A stretch of 64,000 bases of DNA from Petrolisthes cinctipes (taxonomy: Eukaryota; Arthropoda; Malacostraca; Decapoda; Porcellanidae): contig JAWQEG010004833.1 of the NCBI GenBank assembly GCA_033782935.1, forward strand, positions 10,001-74,000, in the 5' to 3' direction. Position 1 is the first letter of the stretch. Every line of letters begins with the position of its first letter. This document shows, piece by piece, positions 22,027-31,660 of this stretch. A program made the translations under genes and the position numbers. The notes under the pieces were generated by a model that worked only from the letters and a program-made list of their open reading frames with translations, made no database searches and was not told where the DNA came from.

Positions 22027-25000
22027 TTACTCGGTTAACTCTCCTTCAAGCAATCGTGACATAAGGTCCGCCCCGACATTAGCACTTCCCTTTATGTATC
22101 GCACAGTGAAGTTGAACTGTTGCAGATAGAGGGCCCAGCGCATAAGTCGTGCGTTGGCGTTCTTGGATGTACGCAAACTCTCCAGAGGCATATGATCGGT
22201 TTCTAACACAAAATTATCACCATACAGATAGTAGTAGTATTTCTTAATACCTTCTACTACTGCCAGAAGTTCCTTTTCCACTGTACTGTAATTTTCTTCA
22301 GCAGACTTCAGTTTACGACTGTGATATGCAACAGGGAATATTTCCCCATCCTTCTCCTGGAATAGGACTGCACCAAGACCATACTGAGAAGCATCAGTCC
22401 TAAGTATAAATGGCCGTTGGTTGTCAGGCAACTGCAAGATTGGTTCCTTGCAAAGAAGATTCTTAAGTGAAACGAATGCTTCTTCTTGTTCTGACCACCA
22501 TGAGATTTTATTAGGAGCATTCTTCCTTAAGAGCTCACTAAGTGGATGTGCAATGACAGAAAAGTTTGGGATAAACTTACGGTAATAACCTGTAAGACCC
22601 AAGAATGAACGCACCTGTTTCTTTGTAACGGGTCGTGACGCATCCTTAATTTTCTTTATCTTGTCATTCTGGCACCCACAACGTCCCCCACCTACAGTGT
22701 GACCCAAAAATTGTACCTCCTTCTGAAACAATTCACACTTAGATGGTTTGACTGTCATGTTATATTCCTGCAGTCGTTGCAAGACAGCTTGCAATATCAC
22801 AATGTGCTCCTCAAACGTGGTTGAGTGCACGAGAACATCGTCAACAAAAGCTTCAACCCCTTTAATGCCATGTAATACTTGACGCATGACACGATTAAAC
22901 ACGGCGGGAGAATTAGTGAGACCAAAAGGTAGTACCTTGAAATGATACAGCCCATTTGGCGTGGATATAGCCGTGAGGAGACGACTTCGTTTCTCCAGTG
23001 GTATCTGAAAGAAACCCTTAGCCAAATCCATCTTAGAAAACACCTGAGAATTGCTAATCCTAGCAAAAATCTCTTGCTGATCACACATGGGTTCTGCATC
23101 GACCCTAGTGACAGCGTTGACACGCCGGTAATCCCCACAAATGCGTACACCACCGTCCTTCTTCCGAACCACAACAATAGGGCTGGAATAAGACGAGTCC
23201 GACCTTTCAATAATACCAGCTGCTTCCATGTCATTAATTTCCTTACGTACTGTATCAATCAGCCGTACAGGAATAGGATATGGTTTCACCCTCACTGGTG
23301 TGTCGCTCGTAAGCTGTATCTCATGACAGGCTACGTTAGCAACAGCAGGCCTGTCAGAGAACACACGTGAATATTTTGCCAGTACCGCATTGACTCTTGC
23401 AAGCTGGTCTGGTCTTAAATTCTCCGAAACGGAGACCTCAGCCACTGTCTCACCTTGACGAGCTTCAGCCGTCTGGGGAGTATATCCCTCGTCACCCTCG
23501 GGGATTACCACAGCAGCGCTAACCATGTCTACTGCTGGGGAAAAATGACCACGGACTAGACTTAACACTTCACTCTGTTCTGAGGTGATGTTACAACAGC
23601 CTGCCCCAAATGTGGTAACAATGGAAGTACACCCCTGTTGGGTGGTGTAATATTCCTTAAGCATATTAATATGGAACCGCTTGGCTTCACCTTTGATTTT
23701 AACTATGTAGTTAAGGTCATTCACCTTCTTGACTACTTCAAAGGGACCCTTCCACTGAGCCAACAACTTATTATGTGCTGTTGGTAACAGAACGAGACAC
23801 TTCCCCCCTACCTGTAGCGTTCGGAGCTTAGTTTTCCTATCATAGTAGGACTTCTGAATCTCCTTTGCTTTAGATAACTCCTGCTTTGCAATCTCGCAGG
23901 TTTGCTGTAATCGTTCTGCCAAATCAATTACATAAGAATAAGTGGTTTTCACCACGGGATCCGATTCCTCATCGTCCCAAAGTTCACGTAGAACCTGAAG
24001 TGGTCCTCGAGCAGGTTTACCATACACTAACTCGAATGGACTAAATTGCAACGATGCCTGAGGTGCTTCGCGATACGCGAACAGTAGTGGCGAGATATAC
24101 CTGGACCACTCCCTAGGTTGTTCTACAGCCATCCTCCTCAACATTTTCTTGAGAGTACCATTAAACCTCTCACACAACCCATTACACATTGGATGATAAG
24201 GTGTTGTCCTCAACCCTTTAACTGAGAGTAATCTCCACAATTCCTCCATCATCGCGGAGGTAAATTGACTGCCTCGATCGGACAATACCTGCTTTGGTAT
24301 GCCGACACGACAGAATATATCCAACAAGGCTTCAGCCACTGTAGTGGCTTCAATATCACGCAGAGGCACTGCTTCAGGCCATCTGGTCGCGAAATCCACA
24401 CAGGTAAGAATATACTTGGCACCGTCCGTAGCCCTCGGAATAATCGGTCCAACAATATCAACCGCTACTCTCTCAAATGATTCTGAGATTAGCGGTAGTG
24501 GTTTGAGAGGTGCGGGCTTCACCCGACCCCTGTCACACGTTTTCTGACAAACGTCACATGACCTCAACAATCTCCCTATCTCTCTCCCCATACCTGGCCA
24601 ATAGAAATGAGACTGAATCCTATCAATTGTTTTCCTCATCCCCATATGACCCCCTAATATAGAATGATGACCCAGGTTGAACACAGCCTGTCGGTATTTC
24701 TCTGGTACGAGAAACTGAACCCTCTCTTCCCCATCGGGGTTTACTGTACGTCGGTAAAACCTGTTTCTCCTCCTGACGTAACTGGTTACAATACCATGTC
24801 GATCTCTACTGTCACCCTCAAGTGCCTGCTTGCGAACCAGTGCCAATGAAGGGTCACTTGCTTGCTCTGCAATTACATCCTCGCAATTGACGAGGTCGGC
24901 GGCAGTTGTCACTTGAAGTGGAACAACCGTTTTCTTTGCATGCGCCATACCCCTGGTTACAGCAGCTGCACCAGTCTGTGTGGAAATTTCCACTGAACAC

Positions 25001-25257
25001 GCATTCTTAACCCCTGGTATATTTCCTATTACCAAATCTGACACAGGATTTTGCATGACTGCTGCAATTACCTGGCCTGTATAGAATGGACTCTCCACTG
25101 CAACTTTAGCAAGAGGATAGAGCCTCCTGGTACCATCAATCATAGTGATAGTTACCTGCTCCCCTGTAAAATCATTAGAAGCAACTAAACCATCAGCGAC
25201 ACAACACCCCGATGACCCATTATCTCGAAAGACTTCAACAGATATCCCGTTAACCAT
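22027..25257 (-). CDS. pol: Pol polyprotein: protease, integrase, reverse transcriptase, RNase H
   Basis: 1076 codons from the first ATG, no stops. Protease at residues 1-95, with RDNGSSG (12-14 are D-N-G, not D-T/S-G) and DLVIGNIPG. Integrase finger: His near 198-204, C234 and C237. Integrase core: D267 (VDIVGP), D327 (SDRGSQF), E363 (CERFNG). GPF module at about 504 (WKGPFEVVKK). Then RT from about 650: MDLAKGFFQIP (D744), LPFGLTNSP, AFVDDVLVH (804-807, FVDD in place of YxDD). RNase H has RTDASQYGLGAV, YSTVEKELLAVVEG and ETDHMPLESL. Integrase before RT is the Gmr1 order. The frame continues upstream without a break to the gag UGA, so the ATG at 25257 need not be the start. Confidence 0.92.
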   Translation of the reverse strand: MVNGISVEVFRDNGSSGCCVADGLVASNDFTGEQVTITMIDGTRRLYPLAKVAVESPFYTGQVIAAVMQNPVSDLVIGNIPGVKNACSVEISTQTGAAAVTRGMAHAKKTVVPLQVTTAADLVNCEDVIAEQASDPSLALVRKQALEGDSRDRHGIVTSYVRRRNRFYRRTVNPDGEERVQFLVPEKYRQAVFNLGHHSILGGHMGMRKTIDRIQSHFYWPGMGREIGRLLRSCDVCQKTCDRGRVKPAPLKPLPLISESFERVAVDIVGPIIPRATDGAKYILTCVDFATRWPEAVPLRDIEATTVAEALLDIFCRVGIPKQVLSDRGSQFTSAMMEELWRLLSVKGLRTTPYHPMCNGLCERFNGTLKKMLRRMAVEQPREWSRYISPLLFAYREAPQASLQFSPFELVYGKPARGPLQVLRELWDDEESDPVVKTTYSYVIDLAERLQQTCEIAKQELSKAKEIQKSYYDRKTKLRTLQVGGKCLVLLPTAHNKLLAQWKGPFEVVKKVNDLNYIVKIKGEAKRFHINMLKEYYTTQQGCTSIVTTFGAGCCNITSEQSEVLSLVRGHFSPAVDMVSAAVVIPEGDEGYTPQTAEARQGETVAEVSVSENLRPDQLARVNAVLAKYSRVFSDRPAVANVACHEIQLTSDTPVRVKPYPIPVRLIDTVRKEINDMEAAGIIERSDSSYSSPIVVVRKKDGGVRICGDYRRVNAVTRVDAEPMCDQQEIFARISNSQVFSKMDLAKGFFQIPLEKRSRLLTAISTPNGLYHFKVLPFGLTNSPAVFNRVMRQVLHGIKGVEAFVDDVLVHSTTFEEHIVILQAVLQRLQEYNMTVKPSKCELFQKEVQFLGHTVGGGRCGCQNDKIKKIKDASRPVTKKQVRSFLGLTGYYRKFIPNFSVIAHPLSELLRKNAPNKISWWSEQEEAFVSLKNLLCKEPILQLPDNQRPFILRTDASQYGLGAVLFQEKDGEIFPVAYHSRKLKSAEENYSTVEKELLAVVEGIKKYYYYLYGDNFVLETDHMPLESLRTSKNANARLMRWALYLQQFNFTVRYIKGSANVGADLMSRLLEGELTE

Positions 25258-25308
25258 TCCAGGACAAATATGGAAACCAGACTTACCTTTCGAGACTCCT
25301 GTCGCGTT

Positions 25309-25314
25309 TAGTCA
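25309..25314 (-). promoter_or_regulatory. Leaky-stop context UGA-CUA between gag and pol
   Basis: gag ends CAATTG then TGA, and the next codon is CTA. The same frame then runs open for 18 codons into pol. UGA followed by CUA is the best known readthrough context in animals. The use of readthrough here is inferred. Confidence 0.65.
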
Positions 25315-26439
25315 CAATTGATGAGGTTCGTGAACCGACTGAGGCACTCGTGGTTCTACACTAGGTTGAACCGCCACAGGTGAATACTGTGGTTCACCCT
25401 GTGTTGCAGCTGCCGATCGCTGATAATAACCTTTATTTCCACCGTGGTTATTACTATTTTTCCAGTTACTTTTTCCTTGGTAACGGTACTGATTGGACTG
25501 CTGCGAATAGTGATTATTATTACCTTGTTTCTGGGTATGATTAAAATGAGGTTTAGGTTGCAGACGAACAATTTGACTCTGCTGCTGTGACTGATTTTTA
25601 CTCGACTGGTTATATGAAACAGCAGAGTTCTGAGAAGGCTTATTCGACTGATTAATTTTCTTATTATACTGAATCCGCGTATGGTAACCATACGCGGTAA
25701 AATGAGCGTCGGACATATCCACCATCGTTTGCAACGTTTTCACCTTGTTGGTTTTCAGCTGAGCCGACAATTCTGGAGGGCAAGACTTCTCCAGCTGTGT
25801 ACGCAGCAACAAGTCTTTTACCCCCTCCAAAGTCTTAGGTGTTTCGGCCTTATCTAACCACTGATCCAGGTAACTGGTCAGACGTGCACTAAACTGTGCA
25901 ACAGTCTCCTTATCCTGTAAGGATGCACGCCAGAACTGATTCCTAGCGTCATCGACCGTCAACCCATACGCCTGTAATAAAGCCTTTTTCATGTTCTCAT
26001 AGTCTCTGGCGGTACTGTCGAGTCGGTGGAGAATACTAAGTGCTTTTCCATCGAATAAATTAATAAACTCGAGCTTCTTTATATCATCATCTAATCTATA
26101 AGTGTCTGCAACCATTTCGAATCGCTCAATAAACGGCTCGATATCGTCTCCCTCTACGTATTTTGACAGTTGTAACCTTGGGGTCACGGTGGTTGAGCTT
26201 GCGACATTACTTCCACTCGCACTTTGACTTTCACTCGCACGTACTTGCAGTTCCAATACTTCCTTTTCATGTTCCCATTTCAATTTTTCTTGCTCTCTCT
26301 GTTCCCTTTCATTTTCTCTTATGGCCGCCCTTTCAAGCCTTTCTTCTTCTTGGCGGCCCCTCACGTATACTTGAAGTTCGGCCTTATCTTCAATTCCCAA
26401 TAGTTGAGCCTCTCCCAATAATTCTTGTACGGTAGACAT
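25312..26439 (-). CDS. gag: Gag, Gmr1-like, with Gln/Asn-rich basic tail
   Basis: 375 codons from a genuine ATG at 26439. Residues about 20-70 form a charged coiled coil (EEERLERAAIRENEREQ). Residues about 90-250 are the SCAN-like capsid region (YVEGDDIEPFIERFEMVA, DGKALSILHRLD, LTSYLDQWLDKAE), matching the Gag at 2-1207. There is no CCHC knuckle. Residues about 255-350 are rich in Asn, Gln, Lys and Tyr (SYNQSSKNQSQQQSQ, GNNNHYSQQSNQYRYQGK) and probably take over RNA binding. Intact, in frame with pol across one UGA. Confidence 0.9.
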   Translation of the reverse strand: MSTVQELLGEAQLLGIEDKAELQVYVRGRQEEERLERAAIRENEREQREQEKLKWEHEKEVLELQVRASESQSASGSNVASSTTVTPRLQLSKYVEGDDIEPFIERFEMVADTYRLDDDIKKLEFINLFDGKALSILHRLDSTARDYENMKKALLQAYGLTVDDARNQFWRASLQDKETVAQFSARLTSYLDQWLDKAETPKTLEGVKDLLLRTQLEKSCPPELSAQLKTNKVKTLQTMVDMSDAHFTAYGYHTRIQYNKKINQSNKPSQNSAVSYNQSSKNQSQQQSQIVRLQPKPHFNHTQKQGNNNHYSQQSNQYRYQGKSNWKNSNNHGGNKGYYQRSAAATQGEPQYSPVAVQPSVEPRVPQSVHEPHQL

Positions 26440-26547
26440 TTTTAATTTATTTTCTATCGTTTCTGTTGCCTTAATTTCTGGACAGTTATGACTATCTACT
26501 TGTGAAAGTGTGCGCGTGTGTGACTGGAGTTACTACAACGAATCAGG

Positions 26548-26565
26548 CCCCACGTTTGGGCGCCA
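26548..26565 (-). promoter_or_regulatory. Primer-binding site, tRNA-Lys type
   Basis: On the minus strand TGGCGCCCAAACGTGGGG starts four bases after the 5' LTR. It fits the 3' end of the tRNA-Lys (CUU) type with one extra A in the AA run. Confidence 0.65.
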
Positions 26566-26569
26566 AATA

Positions 26570-27777
26570 TGTGACGGTGATGTGAGAATGATAGATAATG
26601 TAATTTATAATATGACAATTACAACTTACCTTGCCCGGTTAATTTATGATCTCGTTGGTTGGCTGCAGCGAAGAACAAAAAGTCGGGGATTAATTCCCCG
26701 TTTTAGGCCTCAAGCACCATGCACATAATAATAATTTATGTTAAGGGGGTTCTTCCCGATATATATGTATTTATATAGATAACAAATCTACTGGTGCATT
26801 TAAACAACCAATTGCAATTTTCTATATTTATTCAACTCCAGTATGCCAACATGAATAATTTAATTTCACACACACACACACGCTCACACTCACGTAACGC
26901 TAACTAGCTACTCGCTCTCGCTACCTCTCACTCTCGCTCGCGTGACGATAGTCTAGCTTACGTTAACACTGTAGTAATTCTATCAATTGTTACACAAGTT
27001 GGAATATTTTTCTAATGTCTCACACTTAGAGTCTCACAACACACTCGTAATTTTCTTCAAAGATCCAGCTCCCCCCTCACCTAATTCAATTACTGAACCA
27101 GCGTCAATGCAACTAGTCAGTATACAACTGTAAAGCCTTGTGAATCGCGTAATATACAACGAATTCGGCGTTTACGTTGATCACTCCCCACTGCACACGT
27201 GGAGGATTGATCTAGGTAAGGGAAGCTGACGATACGAGTGTGTTCCCTTCGAGTGTGTCCTGTTCCAACTGACCCCAATTCTTCCTCTTGACTGGAGGCT
27301 GAAATTTCAAAATTTCTACTGACTCCTCCTCCTATCTTTGTTCGTTTTTCCTAACTGGCTACGATTTACATTGTACCCACTTATTCCTGAGTTATACATG
27401 CAATTGCAATTTACCTATGGCGTGCTAATAATTCCCGATAATTCCCCTCCACTTCACGATCATTTACAATACCATAAGTTACCCAGGTAGCATAATTATT
27501 AATACAAATTGTAATTAATGTACGAACACCTATATGACTGAATGTGGCAAATTCAGTTGAACCATGACCTTTTTGACCCTTTCTAAATTTGGCTACTAAT
27601 CCGGTACCTGCGGATTAACTAGCTGCACCCCCAACTTAACCCACTCCTGTCTCCTTTGTCTCATGAATGGAATATTCCAGAACCTTCTCTAGAACATTCT
27701 ATATTGACACCAGTATGGAATTTTCCAACTCTCTGTAATTCAAATTACGTCACGAGTATTATGTCTGACTCGTGACA
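26570..27777 (-). repeat. 5' LTR of Gmr1-like element
   Basis: Partner of 20124-21331. Confidence 0.9.
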
Positions 27778-28945
27778 CACGGATTCCAGGGTGTGAGAGG
27801 TCATGTAACTTCTTGAAGAGCTGGTGTCGATGTTTCTCTGGTATGTATGGACGGAGAGTGTCGGTGGAGGTGTCAGCGTACAGTGTGACCTGGGTGTCTG
27901 GAAGTGTAATCTTCTTCATCTGTAGTGCAGGGTTATCCAACAGTCGCTGTAGCTCAGCGTCACCGACTTGATCAGCAGCAATGGTGGCATAGTCGATGGG
28001 AGAAGATTTTACAGTACTGATGTTTCGAGAGAGGGCATCAGCTGGGGCATTGTCGGCACCTTTGACGTATCGTATATCCGTGGTAAACTGGGCAATGTAG
28101 TCCATGTGGCGCATTTGTCGTGGGGTGTAAGATTCCTTATTTCTGAGGAATGCTGTAGTGAGTGGCTTGTGGTCAGTGTAGATGTGGAAACTGCGTCCCT
28201 CGATGAAGTAGCGAAAACGCTTGACAGCTTTGAAGATGGCAAGTAGCTCCCTGTCATAGGCGCTATACTTCGACTCCGCCGAGGTGAGTTTCTTGGAAAA
28301 GAAGGCAATTGGCTTCCAGTATGTACCGACACGCTGTTGTAGGACGGCACCAACACCAATGTTTGAGGCGTCTGTAGCAATTGAAGTTTCTGCGTCTGGT
28401 GCAGGGAAAGAGAGCGTGGCAGCATCGCTGAGGGCCTGTTTTGTTGAGAGGAAGGCCGCTTCCGCTTCTTCTGTCCAGACGAGGGTAACAGATTGACCTC
28501 TCTTGCAAGGTTTAATCATGGCATACAATGGTCGTAGCAGGAGTGAGCAGTGTGGAATGAAGCGGTTATAGTAATTAACCATCCCAAGGAACTCCTTGAG
28601 CTGGCGTTGGGTAGATGGCCTGGGAAACTGCTGGATGGACTCGCACTTTGAGGGAAGTGGAGCAATGCCTGCTGGAGAGACTGTGTGACCTAGGAACTCA
28701 AGGGATGTCACACCGAGTTCAGACTTGTCTGTGTTGATTTGGATGCCATAATCTTGCAGTCTCTGGAGGACTTGGCGGAGGTGTTGCTTGTGGCTGGCTT
28801 CATCAGGACTAGCAATGAGAAGGTCATCTATGTAGGCAAATCAGTAGGGTAGACCTCGAAGGACCTCATCTATGAAACGTTGAAACGTTTGTGCCACGTT
28901 CCGCAATCCAAAGGGCATCCGGACGTATTCAAACATGCCAAAAGT
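27778..28945 (-). pseudogene. pol: RT (second half), RNase H and start of integrase (CsRn1-like pol)
   Basis: From 28945 leftward: [20 protein letters not shown] (in a frame shifted by one base from the upstream part), then a TGA at 28841-28843 immediately before FAYIDDLLIAS, so the catalytic YIDD box itself is intact. Then LEFLGHTVSPAGI, RNase H with TDASNIGVGAVLQQR, SKYSAYDRELLAIFK, IYTDHKPLT and GADNAPADALSR. The integrase finger starts HDLSHPGIR, and the coding sequence is cut by the Gmr1-like LTR at 27777. Confidence 0.82.
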
Positions 28946-29797
28946 GTGATAATGGCCGTCTTCGGGATGTCAGTGGGATGGACTGGAATCTGATGAAATG
29001 CTTTGACGAGGTCGATCCGAGAGAAGATAGTGGAACCTGAGAGTTGGGAAGTGAACTCTTGAATGTTGGGCACAGGATATCTATCTTCCACGGTGCGTGA
29101 ATTGAGGGCACGGTAGTCACCACAAGGTCGTATGTCTCCGGTCTTCTTAGGAACAATGTGAAGAGCCGACGACCAGTTGCTGCTGCTGGGCCGTATAATG
29201 CCTTTACTCATCAGAGATTCGAACTCGGCTTTGGCTTTCTTATAACGCTCAGGGGCTAAGCGTCGAGCCTTGGTATGCTCTGGGGGTCCGGTAGTCTCTA
29301 TATGATGAGTCACGTGATGCTTGGCAGGTATGCTGGATGAGTAGGGTTGAGTCAGCATAGGGAATGACTTGAGGAGGTCAGCAAACTTGTGGTCATGGTT
29401 GATAGCAGACAGGTGTGTGCTGTCACCAGGTGCTGGCTGTGCATTTGTAAAGATATCTGTGAGTGGGTCGACCAATTTTTGTCCTCTTACATCTACCATC
29501 AGGTTGAAGTGACTGAGAAAATCAGCACCAAGGATGGCTTGTGACACTGCTCCTACGTAGAATGTCCATTGAAAAGAGCGGCGAAGGTTCAGATCCAGAT
29601 GCACTGTTTGTCGCGAGTATACAGGTATCTTGGTACCATTAGCAGCATAGAGATGCAGAGAAGGAGGTAGCGACCGCTGGCTGGCTGTAGCAGGGAGGAC
29701 ACTTACGTCGGCACCGGTGTCTACCAGGAACTTGGTATGGGACCGGCGATCAAAGATGTGGAGCAACGTAGACTGAGTATGGCAAACATTATGCTGC
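28946..29797 (-). pseudogene. pol: Protease and first half of RT (CsRn1-like pol)
   Basis: The protease has [13 protein letters not shown] and [10 protein letters not shown], both intact. RT begins [17 protein letters not shown] and continues [20 protein letters not shown] and [14 protein letters not shown] (first catalytic Asp). A one-base shift near 28948 breaks the frame. The frame opens upstream into the gag end and lies in -1 relation to gag, so ribosomal frameshifting is the expected expression route. The first ATG-like start in this frame is only TTG, in agreement with fusion expression. Confidence 0.82.
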
Positions 29798-29798
29798 G

Positions 29799-30614
29799 TT
29801 AATGTTCGCCGTTGTTGTTTGACGCCATGTAGCTGCAGGGCTTTTCACACTTGAGAGCCTTATCCCTAAACCTGCGATGGTAGTAGCAGAAGTTTGAAGT
29901 GCTCCTTGAACGTGACCGCTGGTGTTGGCGGTTTGGCGTCGAGGGTCGGGAACTTGGGTGGTTGTTGATTTGTTTCTTCAGGTTGCTGACTTCCATTGTA
30001 AGCTGGGAAATTAGATTTGCGAGCTGGGCAATTTGGGAATTTTCTTGTGTCGTGATGGAGGAGATTGGTGATGCTGGTACAGGTGGAAGAGTTGCCATGT
30101 AGTCATCTGCAAGATTGGCAAGCTCATCTGGCGGCAGCTTGCCTTTCACACTGATGAGAGCACGTTGAATGTCAGGTGGCAGGTGTTGATAGAACAGTTG
30201 TTTGAAAAGATCTTTATCAAAGGCCTGGTACTTGTCACCAAGCAGTGTTTTCATACGACGTAGTAAGTCTGTAGGTTTCTCTCCACCAAGTTCTTCTCTT
30301 GATAGCAACTCGCGGTGACGAGCAGCCACTGATGATTGTAGGCGATTTAAAATTGCTGCCTTAAGATCCTCATAGGGCGTAGCAGAGGTTGAGGCTGAAG
30401 TAATGACATCAGATACTTGAGTGAGAACTTCAGGTGGTAGCAGACTTGCAGCATGTGAGAATTTAGTGAGGCTTCTCGTGATATTAGAAGCAGCAAAACC
30501 ACACTCCAGTATTGAGAACCATATGGTGGGGTCTTGGTTGCAGAAAGCAGGGGCTCTCATGGCTACTGCAGTGGCAGTGTGGTTGCCTGAGTTTGAGAGA
30601 TCCTCAGTAGACAT
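29799..30614 (-). CDS. gag: Gag, CsRn1-like, with CHCC finger
   Basis: 271 codons from ATG at 30614, no stops. [19 protein letters not shown] is the conserved CsRn1-type Gag start, followed by [18 protein letters not shown] and [14 protein letters not shown]. The C-terminus has an Arg/Ser-rich stretch ([10 protein letters not shown]) and the finger [18 protein letters not shown], with C, H, C and C at the spacing characteristic of this clade. Confidence 0.88.
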   Translation of the reverse strand: MSTEDLSNSGNHTATAVAMRAPAFCNQDPTIWFSILECGFAASNITRSLTKFSHAASLLPPEVLTQVSDVITSASTSATPYEDLKAAILNRLQSSVAARHRELLSREELGGEKPTDLLRRMKTLLGDKYQAFDKDLFKQLFYQHLPPDIQRALISVKGKLPPDELANLADDYMATLPPVPASPISSITTQENSQIAQLANLISQLTMEVSNLKKQINNHPSSRPSTPNRQHQRSRSRSTSNFCYYHRRFRDKALKCEKPCSYMASNNNGEH

Positions 30615-30765
30615 ACTGGTCAGTGAACTCAGGGTGTAAATGCTGACGAGGGTTACCTGATATCACGGCAGCTGCGTTAGTCAGGTTATATCAGTATGCT
30701 GCTGAATACACTGGCACTGTAATTCACACACAAGGCACTAATAATAAAGGACAATACACGTCCAG

Positions 30766-30919
30766 AGTGAAACACTGTAATCCAGGGTGAGGCACTGTAA
30801 TCCAAGGTGAAGCACTGTAATCCAAGGCGAAGCACTGTAATCCAAGGCGAAGCACTGTAATCCAAGGTGAAGCACTGTAATCCAAGGTGAAGCACTGTAA
30901 TCCAAGGTGAAGCACTGTT
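30766..30919. repeat. 20-bp tandem repeat in the CsRn1-like leader
   Basis: About seven to eight copies of AATCCAAGGTGAAGCACTGT with small changes, between the 5' LTR and gag. Confidence 0.85.
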
Positions 30920-31084
30920 GCTGGTAGCTAGACTGCCGCGAGTACCAGTGGTGTATAGGTGTTGGATGGCAGGCAGCAACGGCGTAGTTGGAGGCTTACA
31001 GATGGCTGCTGTGGACTGGTGATGCCTCAGGGTTCGCAGCGATAATGTAGATAGGATGGACAGTGGCACTGTGGCAGGAGCAAC

Positions 31085-31240
31085 AGCTGCACAGGAGAGG
31101 TAGCAACTCAAGTCACCTCTTGATGGTGACTGCAGGGCAAAGGCGTTCTTGTAGACTATTGGAGGGTAGCGGCAGCACTCCAGGTCACTACTTGATAGTG
31201 ACTGCAGGGCAAAGGCGTTCTTGTAGACTGCAGCTTGATC
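31085..31240. repeat. Leader direct repeat of about 90 bp
   Basis: Two copies of a unit with GACTGCAGGGCAAAGGCGTT, each preceded by a diverged GTCAC...GTGAC hairpin like those at 31262-31660. Confidence 0.7.
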
Positions 31241-31261
31241 CACTCTTGTTGGCGATCGCGG

Positions 31262-31660
31262 CAGCTGCACTCTCCAGGGGTCACCACTTGTTGGTGATTG
31301 CTGCAGCTGCTCTCTCCGGGGGTCACCACTTGTTGGTGACAGCTGCACTCTCCGGGGGTCACCACTTGTTGGTGACAGCTGCACTCTCCGGGGGTCACCA
31401 CTTGTTGGTGACGGCTGCACTCTCCGGGGGTCACCACTTGTTGGTGACGGCTGCAATCTCCAGGGGTCACCACTTGTTGGTGATTGCTGCAGCTGCTCTC
31501 TTCGGGGGTCACCACTTGTTGGTGACAGCTGCAATCTCCGGGGGTCACCACTTGTTGGTGACGGCTGCAATCTCCGGGGGTCACCACTTGTTGGTGACGG
31601 CTGCAATCTCCGGGGGTCACCACTTGTTGGTGACGGCTGCAATCTCCGGGGGTCACCACT
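31262..31660 (-). repeat. Ten-unit array of LTR end plus primer-binding site
   Basis: Ten units of 36 bp (two of 42 bp), the last abutting the 5' LTR. On the minus strand each unit has CACCAACA (the last 8 bases of the LTR), AG, then TGGTGACCCC and a variable CGGAGATTGCAGCCGT part. On either strand GTCACCACTTGTTGGTGAC makes a 7-bp-stem hairpin. The 36-bp period keeps frames open in both directions, which explains long but spurious reading frames here. Confidence 0.85.
31649..31658 (-). promoter_or_regulatory. Primer-binding site, tRNA-Trp type
   Basis: On the minus strand TGGTGACCCC starts two bases after the LTR. It matches the first ten bases complementary to the tRNA-Trp 3' end, then diverges. 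Confidence 0.65.

Larger units (their letters stand above)
20124..27777 (-). mobile_element. Nearly intact Gmr1-like Ty3/Gypsy retrotransposon nested in the CsRn1-like element
   Basis: LTRs of 1208 bp (20124-21331, 26570-27777) differ at about three positions. CACGG is duplicated outside (20119-20123, 27778-27782), inside the host integrase gene. Internal order on the minus strand: primer-binding site, gag, UGA, pol (protease, integrase, RT, RNase H), 695-bp 3' region, polypurine tract. Both long frames are undamaged. This is the youngest large insertion in the window and may be competent. Confidence 0.92.

Noticed and set aside
31262..31660. CRISPR-like appearance of regular palindromic repeats
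   Set aside because: There are no unique spacers; whole units repeat. The setting is a eukaryotic retrotransposon leader.
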